From Suilimivivens sp964402925 (GTDB lineage Bacteria; Bacillota; Clostridia; Lachnospirales; Lachnospiraceae): DNA of 17,947 nucleotides. Positions 1 through 6,276 of the stretch are shown piece by piece; the stretch's first letter is position 1; each line of letters opens with the position of its first letter. Under the pieces are notes generated by a model that saw nothing but the letters and a program-made list of their open reading frames with translations, did not search any database and was not told the DNA's origin. The stretch lies in contig CAYOED010000069.1 of the NCBI GenBank assembly GCA_964402925.1, forward strand, positions 1-17,947, written 5' to 3'. A program made the translations under genes and the position numbers.

Positions 1-49
1 TCATCCGAGCCTTTTTCTTTGACTCAATTTTTTCATAGGTCACTTGACA

Positions 50-93
50 CTATCTACCGCTAGCTTTGCCTGCGGTATTGTATCAATAGATAG
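50..93 (-). repeat. Imperfect hairpin downstream of the AzlC gene
   Basis: Read on the minus strand, CTATC plus TACCGC can pair with GCGGTA plus GATAG, with an 11-nt bulge in the 5' arm. An alternative outer stem pairs CTATCTA with TAGATAG. It begins shortly after the AzlC stop codon. No uridine run follows, so it is not a convincing intrinsic terminator. It may be a processed 3' end or a chance structure. Confidence 0.3.
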
Positions 94-102
94 TTTGAAC
101 GT

Positions 103-840
103 TCACTCTCGTACTTCTGTCTTTGAATTTTCACCAACAAAAATAAGAATCCCAGATACCACAATCAGCGAAGCCAGCATAAAATGCTCCTGTCCTAACA
201 GCATCAGGCATAAAAGAGAAACTACCACTCCAAGAATCGCTGGCAGATGATTTTTACTTTTCTCCCACTGGTCTATGAAAATAATCACAAACAATGCAGT
301 CATGCAGAAATCAATCCCTTCCAACCTAAAAGGAAGCAGTTGACCGATCATACCTCCTGCAACTGCTCCTGTCATCCAATAGCATCTACTAAATAGCGCT
401 ACGAAGAACATGATGTCTTTTCTTCCTTTTTCATCTTTTTCCAAAGTACAGTTCACTGCATAAGTCTCATCTGTCATCGTATGGATCATATAGAGCAGCT
501 TTTTCCAATCCCAATGCATGCTTTCATTGGAGTTGCTGACAAATTCCTGGACAAAAGTAAGACTGTAAAATACCTGCCTGCTATTCAATAAAACAGCTGT
601 CACAGCTATAGTCAAAATGGAAGCTCCACTGCTGAGGAATGTAATGAGTGCAAACTGAAAAGCGCCTGTATAAATCGTCAGGCTTGCCAGAAGTGAATAA
701 TACCAGTGAAATCCCGCTTCTTCCATCATCATCCCATAAGCCATGCTGACGAAAAGATAACTGCACATAATTGGAATAGACTTTATAAATCCTTTTTTAA
801 CTATCTCCTGTTTCATAACAATTATGGTACTTTCCTGCAT
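103..840 (-). CDS. AzlC-family branched-chain amino acid transporter permease subunit
   Basis: This 245-residue protein is very hydrophobic and resembles the AzlC family, the large subunit of two-component exporters for branched-chain amino acids and analogues. The N-terminal part has the typical family flavour: a short cytoplasmic start, then a helix ending SMAYGMMMEEAGF, then helices near residues 45-65 and 70-90 with LLNSRQVFYSL. Several more membrane segments follow up to the C-terminus. AzlC normally works with a small AzlD partner; the 102 bases left downstream contain no azlD start, so the partner is absent or lies outside the window. The start at 840 lies 2 nt after the stop of the preceding small gene, which suggests translational coupling. 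Met9 at 816 is an alternative start, but neither start has a good ribosome site. The substrate could be a sulfur amino acid given the context, but that is inference. Confidence 0.85.
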   Translation of the reverse strand: MQESTIIVMKQEIVKKGFIKSIPIMCSYLFVSMAYGMMMEEAGFHWYYSLLASLTIYTGAFQFALITFLSSGASILTIAVTAVLLNSRQVFYSLTFVQEFVSNSNESMHWDWKKLLYMIHTMTDETYAVNCTLEKDEKGRKDIMFFVALFSRCYWMTGAVAGGMIGQLLPFRLEGIDFCMTALFVIIFIDQWEKSKNHLPAILGVVVSLLCLMLLGQEHFMLASLIVVSGILIFVGENSKTEVRE

Positions 841-842
841 AG

Positions 843-1049
843 TTAACCACGCTGGTAACGCGCATGGTACTCTGCATTAATCTGTACGATTTCCTTTTTC
901 CCATCTATATAATCCTGATACATGTCAAATGGACTCCCTCCGCCAAGCCAGCAGGAAGAACAGTTTTCACATCCTCCTCCACAGTCAAGCGACTGTCTGA
1001 TAATCTGTTCCCGCTCTTCTCTTGTTGTGTCTTTAATCAGCAGACTCAT
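843..1049 (-). CDS. Small four-cysteine protein, hypothetical, cut off from its ribosome site by an IS
   Basis: I do not recognise a function for this 68-residue soluble protein. Its clear feature is a cysteine cluster at residues 23, 27, 30 and 33 (spacing C-x3-C-x2-C-x2-C), which could bind zinc or an iron-sulfur cluster. A glycine-rich stretch follows, then a tyrosine-rich C-terminus. There is no signal peptide or membrane helix. It lies 2 nt before the AzlC gene. The ATG begins one base past the left end of the insertion sequence, within the 4-bp target duplication. The original ribosome site, AGGAG, is still present on the far side of the element at about 2787-2791. Expression is therefore probably reduced unless the IS end supplies a promoter. 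The reading frame itself is intact. Confidence 0.7.
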   Translation of the reverse strand: MSLLIKDTTREEREQIIRQSLDCGGGCENCSSCWLGGGSPFDMYQDYIDGKKEIVQINAEYHARYQRG

Positions 1050-1050
1050 A
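1047..1050. repeat. Target-site duplication CATA, left copy
   Basis: The four bases next to the left IS end are repeated at 2776-2779 next to the right end. Read on the minus strand the duplication is TATG and contains the start codon of the 68-residue gene. Confidence 0.8.
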
Positions 1051-1080
1051 ACCTAAATTCCCGCATCCATTATATCTAGG
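1051..1080 (-). repeat. Left terminal inverted repeat of the IS
   Basis: The outer 12 bases, ACCTAAATTCCC, and the inner 12 bases, ATTATATCTAGG, are exact reverse complements of the corresponding parts of the right end. The transposase stop codon at 1076-1078 is inside this repeat. On the minus strand it contains a perfect TATAAT at 1074-1069, which points outward toward the interrupted gene. Confidence 0.93.
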
Positions 1081-2641
1081 TGGACGTGGGAAGCTCTATT
1101 TCCATAGCCTTAAAAATAAACTTTTGCCCAGAAGTAATCTCAGTAAGTAGCTTTTTCCCATCCTTAAATACGATCATTTTTAGCTTTTTAAGCTCTGCCA
1201 TTAATTCATGAAAAGAATATTTTCTATATACATCATGAACCCTCATTTTCTCCCGAATATATGACGTGATAACCAAACTGATAAATCCAATAAATATACG
1301 CCCTTCCATTGCCTCATCTGAATGAATCCTTAACCGGTGCAGGTCAAGGTCATTTTTTAAATTATCAAAGCATTTTTCTACAACATCTTTATTACGGTAA
1401 ATCTCCAGCAACTCCTGTGGTTCTTTATAATGGTTTGTCAGGATCACAAAATATCCGGCCAGCCTTTTTTCGTAATCAATCACGTCTTTTTTCCGATGGA
1501 TGTTGTAACGTCCATCTTTTGTTTTATGGAACGTAAAGTAATGCTTTGCTGCAGAATCTGTTATGCCCACACTGCCATCCACCAGCTGGTTCTCCAAATG
1601 GAGAACCTTCCGCATGAGCAGCTTCTTTTCCCTGATATGGCGTTCCTCATCATAATAAACATGATAATAAACCCGGCGGTTGTTCCATTTTTTTATATAA
1701 GTCTGTGCATAATAAATATTCTCACCTACCATGACAGCATTGGCCGAACTGCATATCCTATCCATACAATCTTCTGCCAGTTCTTTTGCTGTCTTTGTTG
1801 AAAAAGGGACACTGATGGCAAATTTAATATATTTTTCAAGCAATGGCGCAATCCCCTTTTCGGAATAAAAGCCTTTATCCATGACAAAATGCATCTGTTC
1901 CAGCTTTATTTTTTCAATAAACGAAGTCAGTCCTAAAAGGGTTGAAACATCCTTTACACTTCCAGGATAGACCCGTGAGAATACGGGCAGTTTAGAATCT
2001 TCGCCAAAAAGCATCGCAAGATTTATCTGGGGCAGCTGTTCATGGTCCCTGTTATATCCGGGTTCCACATACTGGATCAGTTCTGACCATGATGAAATGG
2101 ATGTGATATCAAGTGCAAGGTATTCCTTCTCCGAACGTAACGCAGCCCATTTTTTATAAAACCGCATCCGACTGTCTTCATTGAGTTCTTTCAAGAGTTC
2201 ACTGATCCGTTGGGAGGAAGGGGCAGGAATGCCAAAAGAATCCTCAGCCCATGGCTTGCAGAGATAAAGGGCTTCTTCCTCAGAACAACAGCGCATTGCG
2301 CACGAGAGGATATCCTCCCACTGTTTTGGGAAACAATCTTTCAAAACAGCAGAAAGACCAGTGATATCTGCTGCTTCCTGCATGAGATAGATATTTCCAT
2401 ACCCATAAGAAGACAGGACATGGACAGGAGCTGGAAGTTCTTCTTCCGCTTTTGGGGTACCATCCTCATGATAGAGTTCAAAATACTTTTTATTCGGTAT
2501 TAGTTTTCCTGTCTCCGGATCTTTTTTGCCAATATAAATACGCTTCTGTTCAGAACGCTGTTTTTCAACATTCCAGACAGAGGTTGCATCAAATATATAG
2601 ACCACACCATTTTTTCCAATTTGTTCACCACGAAATCCCAT
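1076..2641 (-). CDS. IS4/IS1634-type DDE transposase
   Basis: This 521-residue transposase catalyses cut-and-paste movement of the surrounding element. The likely catalytic triad is visible: first Asp at about residue 178 (LALDITSISSW), second Asp at about 255 (HFVMDKGFYS), and Glu at about 422 in the signature YRNKDVVEKCF, followed by a Lys seven residues later, as in IS4-type enzymes. A long beta-rich insertion lies between the second Asp and the Glu, which is usual for this superfamily. The frame has no interruptions, so the enzyme is probably functional. The start at 2641 has AGGTGA about 8 nt upstream. The ribosome site and promoter abut a palindrome made of the IS end motif, which suggests self-regulation. 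Confidence 0.95.
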   Translation of the reverse strand: MGFRGEQIGKNGVVYIFDATSVWNVEKQRSEQKRIYIGKKDPETGKLIPNKKYFELYHEDGTPKAEEELPAPVHVLSSYGYGNIYLMQEAADITGLSAVLKDCFPKQWEDILSCAMRCCSEEEALYLCKPWAEDSFGIPAPSSQRISELLKELNEDSRMRFYKKWAALRSEKEYLALDITSISSWSELIQYVEPGYNRDHEQLPQINLAMLFGEDSKLPVFSRVYPGSVKDVSTLLGLTSFIEKIKLEQMHFVMDKGFYSEKGIAPLLEKYIKFAISVPFSTKTAKELAEDCMDRICSSANAVMVGENIYYAQTYIKKWNNRRVYYHVYYDEERHIREKKLLMRKVLHLENQLVDGSVGITDSAAKHYFTFHKTKDGRYNIHRKKDVIDYEKRLAGYFVILTNHYKEPQELLEIYRNKDVVEKCFDNLKNDLDLHRLRIHSDEAMEGRIFIGFISLVITSYIREKMRVHDVYRKYSFHELMAELKKLKMIVFKDGKKLLTEITSGQKFIFKAMEIELPTST

Positions 2642-2651
2642 AAATCATCAC

Positions 2652-2671
2652 CTAGATATAATTATATCTAG
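2652..2671. promoter_or_regulatory. 20-bp perfect palindrome over the transposase promoter
   Basis: CTAGATATAATTATATCTAG is a perfect palindrome just upstream of the transposase start. Each half repeats the inner motif of both IS ends (CCTAGATATAAT). It covers the -10 hexamer, so transposase binding here could repress its own transcription. The repetition is seen directly; the repression is inference. Confidence 0.6.
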
Positions 2672-2689
2672 TATAAATAGATTTGTAAA
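2661..2689 (-). promoter_or_regulatory. Transposase promoter
   Basis: On the minus strand TTTACA at 2689-2684 is followed after exactly 17 nt by a perfect TATAAT at 2666-2661. The transposase start codon lies about 20 nt further on. This is a near-consensus housekeeping sigma promoter. Confidence 0.75.
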
Positions 2690-2745
2690 GAGGAAAAGTG
2701 GTTAAAAATCCCATATTTATAAGATTTCTGACATCCTTCACCATT

Positions 2746-2775
2746 CCTAGATATAATTCTACCGGGAATTTAGGT
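2746..2775 (+). repeat. Right terminal inverted repeat of the IS
   Basis: It reads CCTAGATATAAT, then a divergent centre, then GGGAATTTAGGT, and mirrors the left end at 25 of 30 positions. The target duplication CATA follows directly at 2776-2779. Confidence 0.93.
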
Positions 2776-2779
2776 CATA
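2776..2779. repeat. Target-site duplication CATA, right copy
   Basis: This is the second copy of the duplicated target. On the minus strand the sequence entering it is AGGAGAATACT followed by TATG, which is the original ribosome site and start codon of the interrupted small gene. Confidence 0.8.
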
Positions 2780-2832
2780 AGTATTCTCCTCTGAAAGGAA
2801 CTGGCGCCGCTCTTCACCTCACCTGTTCCTTA

Positions 2833-3240
2833 TTAAATAACATAATTATTTCCTGCCTCCTGCTTCATTTCCAGCAGCTGCGGCAGCGTATATCTGTCCA
2901 ATGCTTCATCCACCGCCGCCTTCAAATCTTTAAATACAATGTCCAGGCAAAGATTATCGATTTCAAGATCCTGTTCTTTTAAAACACCCTCTGTTAGCCT
3001 GAGGATTGTTCCTATCGTTGATTTTTGAGCCTTGTCAGTAGCCCTGTAACCGCCTTTCGGTCCTCTGGCACTTTTTACCAATCCCGCAGCACTCAAAATA
3101 CCCACAACCTGCTCCGCATATTTATTCGGAATATCCTCCCTGGCTGCAACTTCCTTAATAACTACTGGTGATGCCTTGCCATATTCCAATATATCCAGCA
3201 TGATCACTGCCGCATATATCCCCTTTGCTGATACTTTCAT
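2833..3240 (-). CDS. Rrf2-family transcriptional regulator, CymR-like
   Basis: This 135-residue protein begins MKVSAKGIYA, the standard Rrf2 family start. A winged-helix DNA-binding domain follows, with the wing motif SARGPKGGYR at residues 57-66. I chose 3240 over an in-frame upstream ATG at 3282 because the protein then starts where family members start, and GTGGGG lies close upstream. It has a single cysteine (Cys98) and lacks the three-cysteine cluster site of IscR. It therefore looks more like CymR, the master repressor of cysteine metabolism in Bacillus and Staphylococcus, which senses O-acetylserine through CysK. Placement directly downstream of the sulfur operon fits control of sulfur genes. 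Its actual ligand and targets cannot be read from sequence. Confidence 0.88.
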   Translation of the reverse strand: MKVSAKGIYAAVIMLDILEYGKASPVVIKEVAAREDIPNKYAEQVVGILSAAGLVKSARGPKGGYRATDKAQKSTIGTILRLTEGVLKEQDLEIDNLCLDIVFKDLKAAVDEALDRYTLPQLLEMKQEAGNNYVI

Positions 3241-3338
3241 ATTTACCCCACTTTTTATAATTTTCTTTTCCGTAAAATACAAGCCATAACACCAATAACT
3301 TAATATGTATTCCCTACTTTGTCAATGGGGTAAATATG
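3238..3338. promoter_or_regulatory. Paired 13-bp inverted repeats around the regulator's promoter region
   Basis: CATATTTACCCCA at 3238-3250 is the exact reverse complement of TGGGGTAAATATG at 3326-3338. One arm includes the regulator's start codon and ribosome site. The other sits just after the LarE stop codon and touches a TTGACA hexamer at 3325-3320 (minus strand), a possible -35 element; the -10 at the right distance is poor. The arms could be operator sites for the Rrf2 protein itself, or the base of a folded leader RNA. Confidence 0.45.
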
Positions 3339-3340
3339 CA

Positions 3341-4162
3341 TTACTGTTTATCTCCTTCCGGAAGTGTTTCATTCATGCTGCCCATACGATATCCTGTCAG
3401 ATCCAACGTGACATAAGAAAACCCAAACTCCTTCAATTTTGCTGTAATCTGCTCACTGATACCCGGTTCTGCAATCTTTTGAACTTCTTCCGGTAATACC
3501 TCAATCCTTGCCAGCGTTCCATGTATCCGAACCCTGACCTGATGGAAGCCAAGATCAAGAAGAAGCTGCTCCGCCTTATCCACCATGCCAAGCTTTTTTT
3601 CATCAATTGTTTCCCCATAAACAAAACGTGACGAAAGGCAAGCGAAGGATTGTTTGTTCCATGTCGGCAGCCCAAGCTGCCTGGACAGTTCACGAATTTC
3701 AGATTTAGAAAGGCCTGCCTCACGCAGGGGACTCTTTACACCAAGCTCTTTCACTGCCATGAGACCCGGACGATAATCACCATTATCATCCATGTTTGAG
3801 CCCTCTGCTACCGCAGCCAGATGATGTTCTTCGGCAATCTTCTGTATTTTTTCAAATAACTCATGCTTACACAGGTAGCAGCGGTTAGGCGGATTCTGCC
3901 GAAATCCCTCAATATCCAGTTCCTCAGACTGGCATACAATATGGGTAATCCCATTTTCCGCACAAAATATCTTTGCCTCGTTTAGCTCGCGCACAGGAAA
4001 GGAACAGGACGCTGCTGTTACCGCGATTGCCTTTTCGCCTAATACGTCATGGGCGGTCTTAAGCAAAAATGTCGAATCAACTCCGCCTGAAAAGGCAATT
4101 GCCACGCTGCCCAAATTCAGTAAGTCTTGTTTTAGTCTGTCATATTTTTTCTGAACATCCAT
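3341..4162 (-). CDS. larE: LarE-like ATP-dependent sulfur transferase
   Basis: The 273-residue protein belongs to the PP-loop family of LarE. The ATP-binding loop SGGVDS is at residues 25-30. NRCYLC gives Cys95 and Cys98, and FACLSSR gives Cys175, the position of the cysteine that Lactobacillus plantarum LarE gives up as sulfur donor (Cys176). I chose 4162 because AGGAGG lies 7 nt before it. An upstream ATG at 4195 overlaps the previous stop as TAATG but has no ribosome site. Classical LarE helps build the nickel-pincer cofactor of lactate racemase, together with LarB and LarC. Neither is in the window, and this gene ends a sulfur carrier operon. Its acceptor may therefore be different, perhaps a small molecule or the carrier protein. 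Confidence 0.9.
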   Translation of the reverse strand: MDVQKKYDRLKQDLLNLGSVAIAFSGGVDSTFLLKTAHDVLGEKAIAVTAASCSFPVRELNEAKIFCAENGITHIVCQSEELDIEGFRQNPPNRCYLCKHELFEKIQKIAEEHHLAAVAEGSNMDDNGDYRPGLMAVKELGVKSPLREAGLSKSEIRELSRQLGLPTWNKQSFACLSSRFVYGETIDEKKLGMVDKAEQLLLDLGFHQVRVRIHGTLARIEVLPEEVQKIAEPGISEQITAKLKEFGFSYVTLDLTGYRMGSMNETLPEGDKQ

Positions 4163-4194
4163 AAATTTCCTCCTATTGCCTTGGATTGCCAGCA

Positions 4195-4608
4195 TTATTC
4201 GTACTGAATTTCTTCTTTAGAAACCTCTGTATGATTTTTGATCCGAAACGCATTCAACACAGGATGTTCTCTGTCCTGCAAGGATAAAATCAGATAATCA
4301 GCGCCAGGATCATGGGCAAGCCTTTTATCTTCCTCTGATGGTCTGGACGGTGATTCTGGATGGGAATGCCAGTTGCCAAACATGGTATAGCCTTTTTTCC
4401 GCATATCTTTTATTGCCGCCAACTGTTCTTCTGGTTTCATGCTGAAATGTTCATTACTGGCATCGGCATTGGTAAGAAAATAAACTTCTTTTACTACTTT
4501 TACGCCATTTTCTATGACTCCGGCAATCAGCCCACACGCTTCATTTGGCAGTTCTTTTACTGCGGAATCTAAAATCTTTCGGTAATCGTCTTTTGTTATC
4601 AGTAACAT
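4195..4608 (-). CDS. JAMM/MPN zinc peptidase (M67; HcyD/Mec+-like)
   Basis: This 137-residue protein is a minimal JAB/MPN domain. The full JAMM zinc motif is visible: Glu23 in NEACGLIAG, then HSHPESPSRPSEED with His81, His83, Ser91 and Asp94. Relatives are Mec+ of Mycobacterium, which frees cysteine from the CysO-Cys adduct, and HcyD of Wolinella, which trims the carrier HcyS and later frees homocysteine from it. The position right after the ThiS-like carrier and its E1 enzyme supports the same job here: removing the residue after the carrier's Gly-Gly. I prefer the start at 4608, where the family usually begins; an in-frame ATG at 4638 would add ten residues. The stop is TAATG-joined to the upstream LarE ATG. 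Confidence 0.92.
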   Translation of the reverse strand: MLLITKDDYRKILDSAVKELPNEACGLIAGVIENGVKVVKEVYFLTNADASNEHFSMKPEEQLAAIKDMRKKGYTMFGNWHSHPESPSRPSEEDKRLAHDPGADYLILSLQDREHPVLNAFRIKNHTEVSKEEIQYE

Positions 4609-4666
4609 ACCTGCACCCCCATATCGTCCTCTACACACTACAAATTACCTGTCTTAAAACTCCTGC

Positions 4667-5473
4667 TTATTTCATATCACATTCCGCCTGTTCATAGTCT
4701 TCCAGTTCCGTAATCGTCGGATGTTCTCCACACACTGCGCAATTACGAGTATCCTTCGGAAGCTTAATTTTATGGAACTCCATCGTAAGCGCATCATAAG
4801 TCAGCAAACAGCCTGTCAGCAGTTCTCCTTTGCCAATAATATATTTTACCGCTTCCATTGCCTGAAGGCTCCCAATGACACCTCCCATTGCACCGATGAC
4901 ACCTGCCTGCTTACAGGTCGGCACTGCATCCTTTGGCGGCGGGTTTTTAAAAACACAGCGGTAACACGGTCCCTGTCCCGGCACATAGGTCATAAGCTGA
5001 CCCTTAAAGCGTATGATTCCTGCATGTGAAAAAGGTTTCCCTTCCATGACACAGGCATCATTGATCAAGAATTTCGCCGGGAAATTATCAGTCCCATCAA
5101 GGATAAAATCATATTCCCTGATCAACTCCCTGATATTTTCCGATGATACAAAAGTGCGGTATGTATCGACTTTGACATCCGGATTCATCCGGGCAATTGT
5201 CTCTGCTGCTGATTTTACCTTTGCCTTTCCGATATCTTCCGTTCCATGAATAATCTGTCTCTGTAGATTAGACAAATCTACCTCATCCGCATCTGCAATA
5301 CCGATGGTACCCACGCCTGCTGCAGCCAGATACATTGCTGCCGGCGCTCCAAGACCGCCTGCACCAATAATCAGGACTTTTGCGGAAAGCAGCTTTTTCT
5401 GCCCTTTTGCCCCCACTTCTTTCAATATAATATGTCGGGAGTAACGTTCCATTTGTTCATCTGTAAGCGCCAT
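4667..5473 (-). CDS. E1-like ThiF/MoeB adenylyltransferase (HcyF-like)
   Basis: The 268-residue enzyme activates the C-terminal glycine of a ubiquitin-like sulfur carrier by adenylation, so that sulfide or a persulfide can form the thiocarboxylate. Visible features are the nucleotide loop GAGGLG at residues 37-42, DGTDNFPAKF near 126-135, and two CxxC zinc pairs at Cys170/173 and Cys245/248. Cys187 sits in PTCKQAG. There is no rhodanese domain, unlike the second E1 in this window. The start at 5473 shares one base with the carrier's stop (TAATG), with GGAGG 9 nt before it; an ATG two codons upstream is too close to that site. Fixed pairing with the carrier gene indicates a dedicated couple. 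Thiamine or molybdopterin roles are less likely because none of those pathway genes are nearby. Confidence 0.93.
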   Translation of the reverse strand: MALTDEQMERYSRHIILKEVGAKGQKKLLSAKVLIIGAGGLGAPAAMYLAAAGVGTIGIADADEVDLSNLQRQIIHGTEDIGKAKVKSAAETIARMNPDVKVDTYRTFVSSENIRELIREYDFILDGTDNFPAKFLINDACVMEGKPFSHAGIIRFKGQLMTYVPGQGPCYRCVFKNPPPKDAVPTCKQAGVIGAMGGVIGSLQAMEAVKYIIGKGELLTGCLLTYDALTMEFHKIKLPKDTRNCAVCGEHPTITELEDYEQAECDMK

Positions 5474-5679
5474 TAACATCCACCTCCCATAAAATAGAGA
5501 AATTCTACCGTATCTCCCTCTTTCAGAACTGTAGCTGCTGCATTGTCAGATGCTACAAATTCCTCATTAATGGACACTGTCACGTATTCCGGTGTTTCTA
5601 CTTTTTCCAACTCAATCAGTTCGGAAAGAGTCAAGCCTTCCTTTACTTCTTTTTTTACTCCTGATACTGTAATTGTCAT
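5473..5679 (-). CDS. ThiS/MoaD-like sulfur carrier ending Gly-Gly-Gly-Cys (HcyS-like)
   Basis: This 68-residue beta-grasp protein carries sulfur as a C-terminal thiocarboxylate. It begins MTITVSG and has the carrier signature LKEGDTVEFLYF before the C-terminus. Normal carriers end in Gly-Gly; here one extra cysteine follows (MGGGC), so the gene product must be trimmed before the E1 can use it. Wolinella HcyS carries an extra alanine that HcyD removes, and the JAMM peptidase two genes downstream is the obvious trimming enzyme. The natural Gly-Cys bond is chemically the same as the CysO-Cys adduct hydrolysed by Mec+. The next gene's ATG overlaps the stop. The role in homocysteine formation is inferred from MetY and Sir in the same operon. 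Confidence 0.92.
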   Translation of the reverse strand: MTITVSGVKKEVKEGLTLSELIELEKVETPEYVTVSINEEFVASDNAAATVLKEGDTVEFLYFMGGGC

Positions 5680-5710
5680 TTTCTATTCCACTCCTTCTAT
5701 CTTCTGATTT

Positions 5711-6028
5711 TTATAAATATCCATCCAGCCATTCTGCCAGTACTGGCTTTTTTTGAATGCCGCTTTTCCGATCCAATATCTCCCCATTCTTAAATAGAAT
5801 CAGCGTCGGAGAACTCATAATCTGATACTTTTCTGCCAGCTTTTCCTCATAACCCACATTGACTTTATAAATCAAGACTTTTCCTACATATTCTTCTTCT
5901 ATTTCACCCAAAACCGGTGCAAGCCGTTTGCATGGAATACAACTGTCCGAATAGAAATCGATCAGTATAAGTCCTTCTGCTTTCTTCACTTTTTCCTCAA
6001 AATCTGCTTCCGCAATTCTCTCCGCCAT
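5711..6028 (-). CDS. Thioredoxin-like protein
   Basis: This is a 105-residue single-domain thioredoxin fold with active site Cys30-Ile-Pro-Cys33 (DSCIPCK) instead of the usual CGPC. The cis-proline loop SSPT and the strand LILFKNG are in the expected places. There is no signal peptide, so it works in the cytoplasm. Its ATG overlaps the TusA stop as TAATG. A dedicated thioredoxin in a sulfite-reduction and sulfur-carrier operon could reduce persulfides on TusA or disulfides on the carrier's terminal cysteine. The precise partner is not evident from sequence. Confidence 0.92.
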   Translation of the reverse strand: MAERIAEADFEEKVKKAEGLILIDFYSDSCIPCKRLAPVLGEIEEEYVGKVLIYKVNVGYEEKLAEKYQIMSSPTLILFKNGEILDRKSGIQKKPVLAEWLDGYL

Positions 6029-6276
6029 TAATCCTCTTCCACCTTTCTGACATACAGGGTATAAGTACCATCTTCATTATCTTCCAATTTTAAGACCTGA
6101 TGTCCTTCTTCCTTCATACTCCTTGGGACATTCTGAACCGGTTCCCCATCATTCATGCGGATGGCAAGAACCTCTCCATCCTCCAGTTCATCCAGACTAA
6201 CCTTCGCTTTCACAAACGTCAAAGGACAGACTTTATCTGTTATATCCACTTCTGCATCTACTTTAATATCAGCCAT
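6028..6276 (-). CDS. TusA-family sulfurtransferase
   Basis: The 82-residue protein has the TusA/SirA fold: VDITDKVCPLTFVKAK near the N-terminus with the persulfide-carrying Cys17, followed by the family pattern of charged helix and strand (DGEVLAIRMNDGEP). The usual CPxP motif is CPLT here, so the second proline is missing; this occurs in TusA relatives in anaerobes. Its start overlaps the sulfite reductase gene by 8 nt and has AAGGAGG 9 nt upstream. It probably relays sulfur between the sulfite reductase, desulfurase or thioredoxin and the carrier proteins. It is distinct from the TusA domain in the fusion at 14654-15697. Confidence 0.92.
   Translation of the reverse strand: MADIKVDAEVDITDKVCPLTFVKAKVSLDELEDGEVLAIRMNDGEPVQNVPRSMKEEGHQVLKLEDNEDGTYTLYVRKVEED

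Larger units (their letters stand above)
1051..2775 (-). mobile_element. Complete IS4-superfamily (IS1634-like) insertion sequence
   Basis: This is a 1,725-bp element bounded by 30-bp terminal inverted repeats, 1051-1080 and 2746-2775, that match at 25 of 30 positions. The five mismatches are consecutive in the middle. A 4-bp direct repeat, CATA, flanks it at 1047-1050 and 2776-2779 and is best read as the target-site duplication. It carries one intact DDE transposase gene, whose stop codon lies inside the left repeat. Intact ends, duplication and gene point to a recent, possibly still active insertion. It landed exactly at the start codon of a small cysteine-rich gene. Assignment to the IS1634 family is from the size and transposase character; a 4-bp duplication is slightly shorter than I would expect for that family. 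Confidence 0.93.

Noticed and set aside
1..102. azlD partner gene after AzlC
   Set aside because: The only ATG frame here stops after 11 codons; azlD, if present, is outside the window.
841..870. T-box-like sequence (GGTAACGCG near a stop)
   Set aside because: It is the coding end of the 68-residue gene and lacks the T-box context; no T-box or SAM riboswitch signature is visible elsewhere.
1430..1801. Plus-strand open frame opposite the transposase
   Set aside because: It has no ribosome site and no recognisable domain; it is a shadow of the transposase gene, as are the other plus-strand frames in this window.
3433..3723. 96-codon minus-strand frame inside the LarE gene
   Set aside because: It overlaps an intact, well-conserved LarE frame and encodes no recognisable protein.
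4667..5679. Thiamine (ThiS/ThiF) or molybdopterin (MoaD/MoeB) synthesis genes
   Set aside because: No thiazole or molybdopterin pathway genes are nearby, while MetY, Sir and a JAMM peptidase are, and the carrier has an extra terminal cysteine.
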